This document shows positions 33,301-40,907 of a stretch of 40,907 bases of DNA, in pieces. Both the position numbers and the translations under genes were made by a program. A model generated the notes under the pieces. It saw nothing but the letters and a program-made list of their open reading frames with translations. It was not told where the DNA came from and did no database searches. Origin of the DNA: Terriglobia bacterium (GTDB taxonomy: Bacteria; Acidobacteriota; Terriglobia; Bryobacterales; Bryobacteraceae); contig JAIQEX010000056.1 in NCBI GenBank assembly GCA_020073615.1, forward strand, positions 1-40,907, given 5' to 3'. The first letter of the stretch is position 1, and every line of letters begins with the position of its first letter.

Positions 33301-33682
33301 ACTCCACCTGCACCGGGTTGGCGGCGACGTTGACCTCCTGCTGCACATCGCCCACCACCAGGGCCAGGTTGATCGTGAGCTTATCGCTCACGTTGAGCAT
33401 GATGTCGCGCTGCACCGACTTCTTGAAGCCGCGGGCTTCGACGGCCACCGAATAATGGCCGACGGGCAGCAGCGGAGCGCTGTAATTGCCGTCGGTATCG
33501 GTGGTCGCAGTGCGGATCACCGCGTTGCGGTCGGTATTGGTGACGGTCACCTTGGCGCCCGGCACAGCGGCGCCGGTCGGGTCCTGCACGGTTCCGACAA
33601 TGGAACCGGTAATTTCCTGGGCCAAGAGCGTTGACCCGCAAAGGAGTGCCGCAAACAGGCACAGCCACACTGCACGTCTCAT
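30320..33682 (-). CDS. TonB-dependent receptor, Oar-like, with carboxypeptidase-regulatory domain
   Basis: This 1120-aa outer-membrane protein has a signal peptide (about 1-21). A carboxypeptidase-regulatory-like beta-sandwich follows at about 24-110 (GSIVGTVQDPTGAAVPGAKVTVTN). Next come a plug domain (FAINGGRTDQNNWTIDGADN, then EFRVIRGEYSAEYGRNAGGNINVITKSG) and a long beta-barrel. It ends in aromatic-rich VVQFGLKLSY, as expected for outer-membrane insertion. This is the receptor type that Acidobacteriota carry in many copies. The ligand is unknown; large oligosaccharides or peptides are usual. The ATG has a G-run upstream. It is preceded on its strand by a hairpin array and the LarA-like gene. 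Confidence 0.94.
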   Translation of the reverse strand: MRRAVWLCLFAALLCGSTLLAQEITGSIVGTVQDPTGAAVPGAKVTVTNTDRNAVIRTATTDTDGNYSAPLLPVGHYSVAVEARGFKKSVQRDIMLNVSDKLTINLALVVGDVQQEVNVAANPVQVELQAPAPMSLMEGNQIRELSLNARNYEQLVALQPGVTNTATGDQIYVGVSNPLSGQSNAVTFAINGGRTDQNNWTIDGADNVDRGANLTLLNYPSVDSIAEFRVIRGEYSAEYGRNAGGNINVITKSGTNAPHFNLYEFFRNDKLAANNFFTNLSPTFKNPDGTAKVPPLRYNDFGGTLGGPVYIPKVYNGKDKTFFFFSEEVRRVITYTPVQGVGPTAGEKQGIFAKPVCVAFTGSTCTQEATQIPNIDPVAQAYIKDIFSQVPDATSAHVLNLALRNVFDARQENIKVDHSFSQKWVLSARYIQDAIPTIEPRGLFTGASLPNVSTTSTNSPGRGLSFHLTNSISASLVNEVGYAYSYGAVLSDPIGLGASVNSPDINLKLPFTNTLGRVPSLSFGGISAVTGFGPYRDYNRNHNWFDNITKIMGRHTLKAGVSINKYEKRENAAGNNTGTFTFATTPRAVGGDATTQGWANFLLGNVSNFSQVARDITPDIHQNQAEMYVQDDFRVRRNLTLNLGVRYGLFRQPTDGNGFLNTFDPSAYNPAKAPQITAAGNLVPGTGDPLNGFIVAGKNSPFGSKISNENYHNFAPRLGIAWDPFGDQKTSIRAGYGIAYDTPPPGRWEDPITANPPSVQSVTYTNTTFASITSGTVPPPTSPPSLTAIATHYQTPYMQQWSFDIQRELPSKSFLDVGYFGSKGTHLVGEPDINQLPPGLAVALGITTANVPLTTTTDPKVNGFRPFVGYRAINVYETWFNSNYNSLQATFKKQFANNGFLGANYTFAKEITDAGTNAATPQNFYNRAGDRGFSPFDRTHVFSSFWSYELPFLKSSKGLLKAVAAEWQISGILSVASGLPFNASDSSLGTDPGGLGILGAGSGATPRADTICNPNAGAPHLFTQWFNTQCLAEVPAGVVRPGNSDRNTIRGPGYQKWDWSLFKNFTFKERGQVQFRAETFNAFNHTNWSSIGATLGSSTYGTVTAARDARVVQFGLKLSY

Positions 33683-33864
33683 AGTTCCCCCCCCAAAAGC
33701 GCAGACAGCGGTCGATTGAAAGTCTTAGGTGGACATATTACCGCGAAAACGGCCTGAAATCGAGCGGTTTTTGGGGGGGCGAGCGGGTGGGTGGCCGGGG
33801 GCGGTCCCAACGGCCCGGTGGCGGACTGGGCGACACGGTTGCAAGCCTCGCCAGCCCGTGTGGG

Positions 33865-33918
33865 GCGGGATGGAATCCCGCGGCGGGTTGGCAACCCGCC
33901 CGGTGGCCCTTCGGGCCA
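33865..33918. repeat. array of three hairpins with 3-nt loops
   Basis: Three perfect inverted repeats stand nearly end to end. GCGGGAT/ATCCCGC lies at 33865-33881 with loop GGA. GGCGGGTT/AACCCGCC lies at 33882-33900 with loop GGC. TGGCCC/GGGCCA lies at 33904-33918 with loop TTC. They lie between the stop of the LarA-like gene (33938) and the start of the receptor gene (33682), both on the minus strand, so the array may end or process the upstream transcript. It resembles REP-type intergenic repeats; the copy number in the genome is unknown. Confidence 0.75.
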
Positions 33919-33937
33919 TGGGGACAGGCCCGGAGGC

Positions 33938-35215
33938 TTACCCCACCGGCTCCGCCACCGGCGCGAAGGGGCTGACCAGGTTGTCCTGGCCGTCGAAATC
34001 GAATTCGATGGCGGCTTCGATTTCGAGCGCGGGATTCGATGCAATTTGCGGGCGCAGGTTTTCGCTGAGTGCGATGCGGCCCAACTCCATGGTGTTGCGG
34101 ATCCATCCGTAGGTGACCTCGCCCAGGTCGATCTTGCCCACGGTGGGCGCGATGCGCTCCAGGCATTCGCGGTCGGTGGGGAAGTGAATGGGGGTGCGGA
34201 TGGCGGCCGGGGTATTGGCGGTCAGGGAGTTGATCCAGGTGGGCTCCCAGTCGATGCGCTTCACCAGGCGGTCGGCGACCACGTCCGCCATGCCCATGCC
34301 GATGCCGCTGTTGTAGGTGAGCTCGCTCAAGTCGCGCACGAAAATACGCTGGATGCGCGGCGTGCCGGGCCAGGGATTGTACTCGCCGTTGACGCCACGG
34401 TTGACCACTTTGGTATCCATTCCGGCGCCGCTGATGTTCTTGCCGATCTCGTCCATCAACAGGATGTCGAGATCCACGGGTATAGTGGCCATCCACGATT
34501 TCACCAGCGCCAGGTTCTCTTCCTCGCGCCGCTCCATGGCCTCCACCGGCACGGCGTCGAGCCGGGCGGTGTTATGGCAGGCGTCCTCCAGGATGGCGAG
34601 GCCGCCCAGGATTTTGCCGGAGGCGAGCACCTGGCGGCCCACGCTGCGGATCACGTGCTCCAGCCCAAGCCGGTAGGCATAGGCGTGATACTGCTGCGCG
34701 CCGGCGAACTTACCGAGCCCGATGGCCATCATTTTGAACAGACCGCTTTCGATTTTGCCGGCGAAATCGGTGTGCCACTTCACGCGCCCCACCAGCATGA
34801 CGCCGTCGGAATCGTAGGCGGTCTTGTCCATGAAGGCTTCGATGCCGTCGGCCGTCTTGCCGAGGGAAACCACGGCAAGCTGGCTGACGATAGCGCAGCC
34901 CATGGCGGCTTCGGTGATGCCGTAGTGCGCCAGCACTTCGGCCTGTCCCTCGGCCGAGGCGGCGCCGTGGCTCCCCATGGCGGGAAACAGGAACGGGCGC
35001 ATTCCCTGGTCTTTCCAATAGCGAACCACCTCGCGCACGATGGCGGCGATATTGTGGATGCCGCGGCTGCCCACGCCGATGGCGATGCGCGACCCGGGCC
35101 GCAAGCGCGCGGCGAAGGCGGCGCCGGCAAGCTGCTTTTGCACCTCGGCGGCGACATCGGGAATCGGGCGGCCGGGAAATTTCTGGCGGACCACGAGCAT
35201 GCGCGGAAATTGCAT
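33938..35215 (-). CDS. LarA-like (DUF2088, nickel-pincer type) protein
   Basis: This 425-aa protein resembles the lactate-racemase superfamily. RIAIGVGSRGIHNIAAIVREVV and FPAMGSHGAASAEGQAEVL match the DUF2088 N-terminal region with its His. VKWHTDFAGKIESGLFKMM supplies a His/Lys pair of the kind that holds the nickel-pincer cofactor. The rest is a long alpha/beta C-terminal domain ending in an acidic stretch. Characterised relatives are racemases or epimerases of 2-hydroxy acids, but most branches have unknown substrates. Cofactor-making genes (LarB, LarC, LarE types) are not in the window. The gene stands alone and is divergent from 35284-35835 (68 bp). Confidence 0.85.
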   Translation of the reverse strand: MQFPRMLVVRQKFPGRPIPDVAAEVQKQLAGAAFAARLRPGSRIAIGVGSRGIHNIAAIVREVVRYWKDQGMRPFLFPAMGSHGAASAEGQAEVLAHYGITEAAMGCAIVSQLAVVSLGKTADGIEAFMDKTAYDSDGVMLVGRVKWHTDFAGKIESGLFKMMAIGLGKFAGAQQYHAYAYRLGLEHVIRSVGRQVLASGKILGGLAILEDACHNTARLDAVPVEAMERREEENLALVKSWMATIPVDLDILLMDEIGKNISGAGMDTKVVNRGVNGEYNPWPGTPRIQRIFVRDLSELTYNSGIGMGMADVVADRLVKRIDWEPTWINSLTANTPAAIRTPIHFPTDRECLERIAPTVGKIDLGEVTYGWIRNTMELGRIALSENLRPQIASNPALEIEAAIEFDFDGQDNLVSPFAPVAEPVG

Positions 35216-35283
35216 AACGTACTATTCTAAAACGGCGCCGGCATTGACAGCAGTGCCCACCCTGACTAGACTTGTGCTCACCG

Positions 35284-35835
35284 ATGATCCTCAACGAGGC
35301 GTATTCGTTCCGCGATGTCCGCTATCTGATCAGCGCCCGAATTGGTGAGCGAATGCCGGCGCGCGATGCCGATGGCAACCGGCCTCCCGCCAACCTGCCT
35401 CCCGACTTACGGCCAATCAGCTATGATGTGGAGCTTTCGTTCCTCGATTATCCGGTGAAGACTCTCCTGGACGCCGGGACGGTGCTGGTCCGTCTGGATT
35501 TCCCGGTCAGCTTCGCGCTTTTCATGAACGTCTGGTGGATGAGGAAGGCGGTGCTGGAGACCATACTTCACGGCGCCGATCCGGGATCCGCCGCCCTGCG
35601 CCGGGAATGGCAGCATGCCACGGCGTTGCCGAAAGCTGCCAAGGGAACGCGCACCCGGATCGTCGAAATCATACTCACCGGGCAAGTATATGCGTGGGTC
35701 GGGAAGGCCAGCCCGCTTTTCAACAAACGCGGCGGAGCGGAGCAGATCTACCTTCCCAATCTGGCGAAAGGCGCTGGGCCGAACCGCAGCGACTTCGCAC
35801 GATTGCACACCACCTGCACGCTGCCGGCGATTTAG
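35284..35835 (+). CDS. uncharacterised protein, 183 aa
   Basis: The frame starts at ATG 35284 (MILNEAYSFRDVRYLIS). It encodes a mixed alpha/beta protein without signal peptide. A mildly hydrophobic segment (FALFMNVWWMRKAVLETIL) lies near residue 80, and several Arg/Lys-rich turns follow (GTRTRIVEIILTGQVYAW). No family is recognised. The amino-acid pattern (charged residues spaced among beta-like stretches) and a full frame without shadows support a real gene. Shine-Dalgarno support is weak. It is followed by a 336-bp gap before the kinase gene. Confidence 0.6.
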   Translation: MILNEAYSFRDVRYLISARIGERMPARDADGNRPPANLPPDLRPISYDVELSFLDYPVKTLLDAGTVLVRLDFPVSFALFMNVWWMRKAVLETILHGADPGSAALRREWQHATALPKAAKGTRTRIVEIILTGQVYAWVGKASPLFNKRGGAEQIYLPNLAKGAGPNRSDFARLHTTCTLPAI

Positions 35836-36171
35836 TCTGCCTGGCGCCGGCCATGCCGCAAAGCAATGCCCGGCGGGGCACGGCGTGCGCTATCGGCCCC
35901 GGCCCGGCCGGACCCCGCGGCTGATCGGGATGGAGATATAAGATAAACAGCTCTAATTTAGATGGTTGGATGTATAATTGCTACTGGCCGTTAGGCCGAG
36001 ACGGAAATCCTGGTTCAGAACCGAAGACGGACGTCCGATGGCGATTGTGGCATTGGCCAGGGGGACAGAGCGAGGTCGGGACCGTTCCTCATGCCGGCCG
36101 AGCCGGCCCCCCCGGACGGTCGCATTACAATGACTTCTAACGTTTGTGATTGGCCGATCTCGGGGTGAAGC
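35836..36171. other. upstream region of the kinase gene
   Basis: This gap of 336 bp has no ORF that looks like a protein. The first 100 bp are GC-rich with short inverted words. An AT-rich part follows at 35938-35980, which holds the -10 candidate listed separately. Nothing further is recognised. Confidence 0.6.
35973..35978 (+). promoter_or_regulatory. candidate -10 box for the kinase gene
   Basis: TATAAT is a perfect -10 word in the only AT-rich patch of the gap. No good -35 stands 16-18 bp upstream. The resulting leader would be about 190 nt. Confidence 0.4.
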
Positions 36172-39100
36172 ATGGCAGCAAAGCGGACCAACCTAAAGGA
36201 CCGGTATGAACTGCGCGAAGTCCTCGGCAGGGGCGGGATGGGCGTGGTCTACAAAGCGCTCGACCGGCTGATGAAGCGCGAAGTGGCGCTCAAGACGATT
36301 CTCGACATCGACGATCCCGCCTCCGCCGACCTGTTCTATAAGGAGTGGAGCATCCTGGCGACCATGGTCCACCCGAACATCATCGGGATCTACGATATCG
36401 GCGAATTCGAAGAAAAGGGCATGAAGAAGCCGTTCTTTGTCATGCCCATGCTCCCGGGCGTGGCTCTGGACCAGTTGATTCGCGACGGCAGCCCGCGGCT
36501 CACGGTCGAAAACGTGGTCAACATTATCGATCAGGCCTGCCGGGGACTGCACGCCGCCCACGAGCAGGGCCTGGTACACCGCGATGTCAAGCCCAGCAAC
36601 ATCTTCGTGATGGACGACGATTCGGTGAAGATCATCGATTTCGGAATTGCGCGCCTCGCCTCCACGCAGAAGACCGGCATCCGGGGAACGCTGTTCTACC
36701 TGGCGCCGGAGTTTCTCGAGAGCAAGCCGCCCACCCCGCTCTCGGATCAGTTCGCCCTCGCAGTGGCGGCCTACGAGGCTCTGACGCGGCGCCGGCCGTT
36801 CGACGGCGCATCCGACGCCGAGGTTTTCGAGGCCATCCGGCGGCACAGCCCGCCTCCCGTCTCGGAGCTGAACCCCAACGTGAGTTACCCCATCAGCCAG
36901 GTGATTCACAAAGCCATGGCGAAGCAGCAGTACCATCGCTTCCTCACCATACGCGAGTTTGGCGATGCGCTCCAGAAGGCCCGGCGCAACGAACCTCTGG
37001 AGCTGTTCGACCATTCCAAGATCAAGCCCCGGTTGGAAAAGGCCCGGCTCAGCTTCGAGCAAGGCGATTACAGCTTTGCGCTGGAGATCCTCACCGAACT
37101 GGAGACCGAGGGCCGTCTCGATCAGGAGGTCGCCCTGCTGCGCCGCCAGGTGGACCAGGCGGCGCGCCAGACGCGGATCCGGCAATCGTTGGAAAGCGCG
37201 CGCCGATTCTTCGAGGCCGCGGAATACTCGCTGGCCCTGCGCAAGATCCAGGAGGCGCTGGATCTCGATCCCGAGGATACCGACGCCCTCTCGCTCAAGG
37301 CGCAGATCGAACGGGAGCGCCGGGAAAAGAAGATCGAGGAGTGGATCCAGATCGCGCATCAGCACCTCGACAACCTGGCGTTCGGCCAGGCTCGCGACGC
37401 GCTGAACAACGTGCTGAAGCTGAAACCCAACGACACCGTGGCGCTGGCGCTGGTGGCGGAAACGGGCCGGCGGGAACGCGAGGTCTCGCAGGCCCGCGAG
37501 GAGAAAGTGCGTCTCTACCAGGCCGCCATGCAGGCCTGGGACAAGGGCGACGTCACCGCCGCCCTCAGCAGGCTCGAGAACCTGATGAATCTGGATCGCG
37601 ACCGGCCGGACACCGACGCGGGGCGCACCGGGACCTATCACAACTTCTACAATCAGGTCCACTCCGAGCACAACTCCATCAAGAACGCCTACGAGGAGGC
37701 CCGGCGAAACCTGTCCGGCGAGAATTACGAAGCGGCCCTGGCGGCGTGCCGGCAATATCTGGCGAAATATCCCAACCACGCGCTCTTCCAGGCGTTGCAA
37801 TTCGACATCGAGGAGCGGCAGCGCCAGGCCCTCTCGGCGGTCATCGCGGAAACGGACCGCCGCGTGGAAGCGGAAGCCGACCTGCACCGGCGCCTGGGCA
37901 TTGTGGATGAGGTTCTCAAGCTTTATCCGGGCGAGCCGCACTTTGAGCGCGCCATGAAGCTGGTGCGCGATAAGCGCGACCTTGTAGACTCCATCGTCTC
38001 CAAGGCGCACTACTTCGAGGAACGGGGCCAGTTCAACGAGGCCCTGGACCAGTGCCAAATCCTGCGCTCCATCCACGAGCGGCAGCCCGGGCTGGCGTTC
38101 GAGATCGAGCGGCTCATGAAGAAGCGGGATCAGCAGGCCCGCGAAAACGCCAAGGCCATGTGGGTCCAGCAAACGGACCGATATCTCGAAGCGGGCGAGT
38201 ATGAACGGGCGGTCCGAACCGTGGAGAGCGCTCTGGCCGAGTTTCCCGGGGAGCCCGACCTCCTGGAGCTCGGCAACGTGGCGGGCAAGGGACTGGCGCG
38301 CGCCGCCGAGGCGCAGCAACTGCTGGCGCGCGCCCGCGAGCTCAGCGAAACCGGCGCGGTGGAGGCGAGCCTCGATCCCCTCCGGCAGGCGGCCGAGCTC
38401 GATCCCCGCAATACGGTGATCCGCACGGTGCTGGTGAACTCGCTGCTGGAGGACAGCCGCCGGCTGATGCAGATACCGGATTGCGAGGCGGCCGAGGCGC
38501 GCCTGCGTGAACTGCTGGTCCTGGATCCGAATCACGCCGGGGCGCGCAGCCTGGCCAGCGAGATCGCCGACCGCAAGCGCGAGGAGTTCGTGTCCCTGTG
38601 CATCACGCATGCGCGGCGCCTTCAGGGAGAGGGCGATATCGGCGGCGCGCTCACGGTGGTGGCGCAAGGCTTGCAAGCCTACCCCAACGACCCGCGGTTC
38701 GAGCAGTTGCAGGCTACCTTGCAACGCGCGCAAACGAGTGCCGGCGGCGGAGCGGATGCGCCGCCGAAGCCGCCCGAAGGGCCGGCGGGGAATCTGCCGG
38801 CAGCGGCTCCGGCTGCTCCGCCGCCAACATCCGGGCCTTCCGCCACGGTGATGTTCGGCAGCGCTCCGGCGCTGCCGCCACCCCCGGCCGGCGCCACACC
38901 TTTCATCCCGGGCGATGCCGCGCCCCCTCACGCCCCGCCAGCGATGGGGGCGGAGGCGACGCCGGGCCCTTCCAAGCGCCTGGTATACGCCGTGGCCGGC
39001 CTCGCCGTCATTGTGATTGTCCTGGTTTGGGGCATGGTGGTCGCCCGGCCGCGCCGGCAGCCGCCCAAGCCCGGCGCCGCCGCAGCCTTCAAAGTAGTTC

Positions 39101-40907
39101 TGCGCTCTTCTCCCGAGGGCGCCGCCATTACGGTCAACGGGAAACCGTGCGCTTCCTCCCCGTGCGAAGTCCAGTTGCCTCCGGGTAGCTACCAGGCGGA
39201 AGCGGCTTTGGCCGGGTATCAGAACGCAAAGCTGCCATTCACCGTCACTGCCGGCAAGGGCGCCCCGCCCGAGGTCCGCCTGATCCTGGAAGCCCCGCCA
39301 GCCCAGATCTCCCTCTCGACTGATCTGACCGACGGCACGCTCTCGCTGGACGGCGCGCCTGCCGCTCAAATCCAGGGAGGCGAGATCGAGGTGCCGAGCC
39401 TTGGGCCGGGCCAGCACACGCTGGAAATCCAGGGCGGCGGCGCGAAGGCGACTCTCGCGTTGGACTTTGCTTCCGGCGCGCTGCCCAAGCTGACGGCGCC
39501 GATCCAGGCGCAGGGCATGCACGCCGTAATCGTCTCGCGGCACGGCTCGCAGGCGATGGTCTACAGCAGCACGGAAGGCGTCCCGGCCATGCTTGACGGC
39601 AAGCCCGCGGGCACGGCGGGCGCCGCGGGCCTGGAACTCAGGGACTTGGCGCCAGGCAACCACGAACTCCAGATCACGATCAACCGGTTGACGCGCAAGA
39701 TTCCGTTCGAAACGTCCGCTACTTCGGGGATCGTCGCGTGGCTGTTCACGGAGCGCAACGTGGGGTGGCTGGTCATCCATACAGGCGACGACGATGTGGC
39801 CGTTTACTTGAACGGGCAGAAATACAGGCGAACCACGATGCGCGGACGCCTGCTGCTGTTCCTGGCACCGAAACAGTACACCGTGCGCGTCGAAAAACCG
39901 GGGCTTTGGGCGGCGGACCAGCCCGTGGACGTGCGCCGCGGCGAAGAAGCGCAACTGACCTTCCAACTGGTTCCGGCCAAGGCCACGCTCGAAGTCCGCG
40001 GCGCGCCGCCGGGATCGGAGGTGTGGCTGGACGGCGCACTGGCCGGCAGCGCGCGGGATGGCGCCTTTACGTCGGCCAACATCGAGCCGGGCAAGCACAC
40101 GGTGGTCCTCAAGAAAGACGGCTTCAGGCCGCTGCCAGGAGAGTATGTCTTCGAGCCGGGCAAGTCCATTACGGTGGAAGGCGCGTTGCAGACCGCGCTG
40201 GGCAGCCTCAAGATCGAGGTGACTCCGGCGGGCATTGAAGGTCTGCAGATCCGCCTGCTGCGCGAGGGCGAAGCGCAGGAGCGCGCCGTCCCGGAGATGG
40301 CGCTGAGCCTGCCGGAGGGCACCTACCGGGTGACCGCATCGGCGCCGCAGTACCAGGGCGACGCCACGGCAGTGACCGTGGTGGCGGGCCGCGGCGCCAC
40401 GGCGACGCTCGCCCTGAAGCGCGTGGAGAGAACGCCGGTGCAGGTCAAGGCGTCAGCCGCATTCAGCATGGAGGAGTGGGCGAAGGCCGGTGGTGCCACT
40501 CCGGGCGTGCCGGGTTGGACGCGCGCGGGCAAGCTGTGGGTGAGTCGTGGCGGCGAGTTCGTGGTGGCGCCCATCGGCCCGGCGGCCGGCGCGTACGCCT
40601 TCACGGCAATCCTGATAAAGGGCAAGCGCCTGGAATGGGTGGTGAACTACCGGGACGCCAGGAATTACGACCTGTTCCAGTTGGAGGACAAGAACCTCGT
40701 CCGGACCCAGGTCGTCAATGGCAAGAAAGGCGACCCCGTCAAGAGCCCGCATTCCATCAAGACCAACGACTACGTCAGTGTCACGATCGCGGTCACCGCC
40801 AGTTCGATCGTTCACAGCTTTTTCGTGAAGCAGCAGTGGCAGGCCGTAGACAAGTGGGAAACGCCGGGCGGCGGGTTGCAGGGGAAGTTCGGGTTCCATA
40901 TACCGGG
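36172..40907 (+). CDS. large membrane Ser/Thr protein kinase with helical repeats and PEGA-like domains (partial, runs off the window)
   Basis: The frame is open from ATG 36172 to the right edge (1578 codons so far), so the true C-terminus is outside. The kinase domain (about 12-270) is complete: GRGGMG (19-24), catalytic Lys41 in VALK, HRDVKPSN (136-143), DFG (156-158), APE (178-180). Residues about 290-850 form repeated helical hairpins like TPRs (FEQGDYSFALEIL, LDLDPEDTDAL, LKLKPNDTVAL). A Pro/Ala-rich linker leads to one membrane span (about 936-957). The external part has several PEGA-like repeats (SSPEGAAITVNGKP, APPGSEVWLDGALAG) and near the edge a concanavalin-like segment. PknB-type kinases of this layout sense the envelope. 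GGGGTG lies before the start. Confidence 0.93.
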   Translation, partial: MAAKRTNLKDRYELREVLGRGGMGVVYKALDRLMKREVALKTILDIDDPASADLFYKEWSILATMVHPNIIGIYDIGEFEEKGMKKPFFVMPMLPGVALDQLIRDGSPRLTVENVVNIIDQACRGLHAAHEQGLVHRDVKPSNIFVMDDDSVKIIDFGIARLASTQKTGIRGTLFYLAPEFLESKPPTPLSDQFALAVAAYEALTRRRPFDGASDAEVFEAIRRHSPPPVSELNPNVSYPISQVIHKAMAKQQYHRFLTIREFGDALQKARRNEPLELFDHSKIKPRLEKARLSFEQGDYSFALEILTELETEGRLDQEVALLRRQVDQAARQTRIRQSLESARRFFEAAEYSLALRKIQEALDLDPEDTDALSLKAQIERERREKKIEEWIQIAHQHLDNLAFGQARDALNNVLKLKPNDTVALALVAETGRREREVSQAREEKVRLYQAAMQAWDKGDVTAALSRLENLMNLDRDRPDTDAGRTGTYHNFYNQVHSEHNSIKNAYEEARRNLSGENYEAALAACRQYLAKYPNHALFQALQFDIEERQRQALSAVIAETDRRVEAEADLHRRLGIVDEVLKLYPGEPHFERAMKLVRDKRDLVDSIVSKAHYFEERGQFNEALDQCQILRSIHERQPGLAFEIERLMKKRDQQARENAKAMWVQQTDRYLEAGEYERAVRTVESALAEFPGEPDLLELGNVAGKGLARAAEAQQLLARARELSETGAVEASLDPLRQAAELDPRNTVIRTVLVNSLLEDSRRLMQIPDCEAAEARLRELLVLDPNHAGARSLASEIADRKREEFVSLCITHARRLQGEGDIGGALTVVAQGLQAYPNDPRFEQLQATLQRAQTSAGGGADAPPKPPEGPAGNLPAAAPAAPPPTSGPSATVMFGSAPALPPPPAGATPFIPGDAAPPHAPPAMGAEATPGPSKRLVYAVAGLAVIVIVLVWGMVVARPRRQPPKPGAAAAFKVVLRSSPEGAAITVNGKPCASSPCEVQLPPGSYQAEAALAGYQNAKLPFTVTAGKGAPPEVRLILEAPPAQISLSTDLTDGTLSLDGAPAAQIQGGEIEVPSLGPGQHTLEIQGGGAKATLALDFASGALPKLTAPIQAQGMHAVIVSRHGSQAMVYSSTEGVPAMLDGKPAGTAGAAGLELRDLAPGNHELQITINRLTRKIPFETSATSGIVAWLFTERNVGWLVIHTGDDDVAVYLNGQKYRRTTMRGRLLLFLAPKQYTVRVEKPGLWAADQPVDVRRGEEAQLTFQLVPAKATLEVRGAPPGSEVWLDGALAGSARDGAFTSANIEPGKHTVVLKKDGFRPLPGEYVFEPGKSITVEGALQTALGSLKIEVTPAGIEGLQIRLLREGEAQERAVPEMALSLPEGTYRVTASAPQYQGDATAVTVVAGRGATATLALKRVERTPVQVKASAAFSMEEWAKAGGATPGVPGWTRAGKLWVSRGGEFVVAPIGPAAGAYAFTAILIKGKRLEWVVNYRDARNYDLFQLEDKNLVRTQVVNGKKGDPVKSPHSIKTNDYVSVTIAVTASSIVHSFFVKQQWQAVDKWETPGGGLQGKFGFHIP

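Noticed and set aside
36193-40098. Minus-strand open frame of 1301 codons
   Set aside because: It is the antisense shadow of the kinase gene. The plus-strand frame has clear kinase motifs, and the antisense product has no recognisable domain. High GC removes stops.

Overview
The window is about 41 kb of high-GC bacterial chromosome. Two ADOP-type orphan permeases, an Oar-like TonB-dependent receptor with an N-terminal carboxypeptidase-regulatory domain, and many secreted peptidases and hydrolases point to Acidobacteriota, most likely the Solibacteres/Bryobacterales group. This assignment rests on gene content only.

Layout. 1-258: a small repeat cluster and a tRNA-Arg(ACG). 490-6000: an ADOP permease, an AlaX-type tRNA editing protein, and, convergent to these, a secreted HExxH metallopeptidase with a CPHC thioredoxin-fold protein. 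6231-7488: two unlisted-size small ORFs (43 and 40 codons) and a metallo-beta-lactamase-fold hydrolase. 7489-9284: a 154-bp fragment of a second M14 peptidase gene and a membrane protein with 25-residue repeats. 9285-14592: M14 peptidase, D-aminoacylase-like amidohydrolase and fatty acid desaturase. 14593-15766: about 1.2 kb with no recognisable gene. 15767-18562: a DUF4062-NACHT-FGE/C-type-lectin-fold protein. 18626-23854 (minus strand): ADOP permease, pseudopilin, and the alpha and beta subunits of a 2-oxoacid dehydrogenase E1. 23941-25983: S9 peptidase. 26088-28133: small uncharacterised genes with overlapping ends and a truncated PLP-decarboxylase gene. 28323-35215: YjhG/YagF-type dehydratase, TonB-dependent receptor and LarA-like protein. 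35284-35835: unknown protein. 36172 to the right edge: a very large Ser/Thr kinase with helical repeats, one membrane span, PEGA-like repeats and a probable concanavalin-type domain, cut by the window end.

Most of the window looks like ordinary protein and peptide turnover, membrane and central-metabolism genes. The most unusual locus is 15767-18562. It has the architecture of an NLR-like conflict (anti-phage type) protein: a DUF4062-like N-terminus, a complete NACHT ATPase, and a C-terminal FGE-sulfatase/C-type-lectin-fold domain. The last ~32 residues of that domain align without gaps to the layout of diversity-generating-retroelement (DGR) variable regions, and most positions that are usually Asn carry NNC/NNT codons. 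No reverse transcriptase or template repeat was seen in the window, so the DGR link is a hypothesis to be tested against the rest of the genome. Secondary leads are the 25-residue repeat membrane protein, the paralogue fragment with almost only synonymous changes, the triple hairpin array, and the reshuffled 26.5-28.3 kb block.
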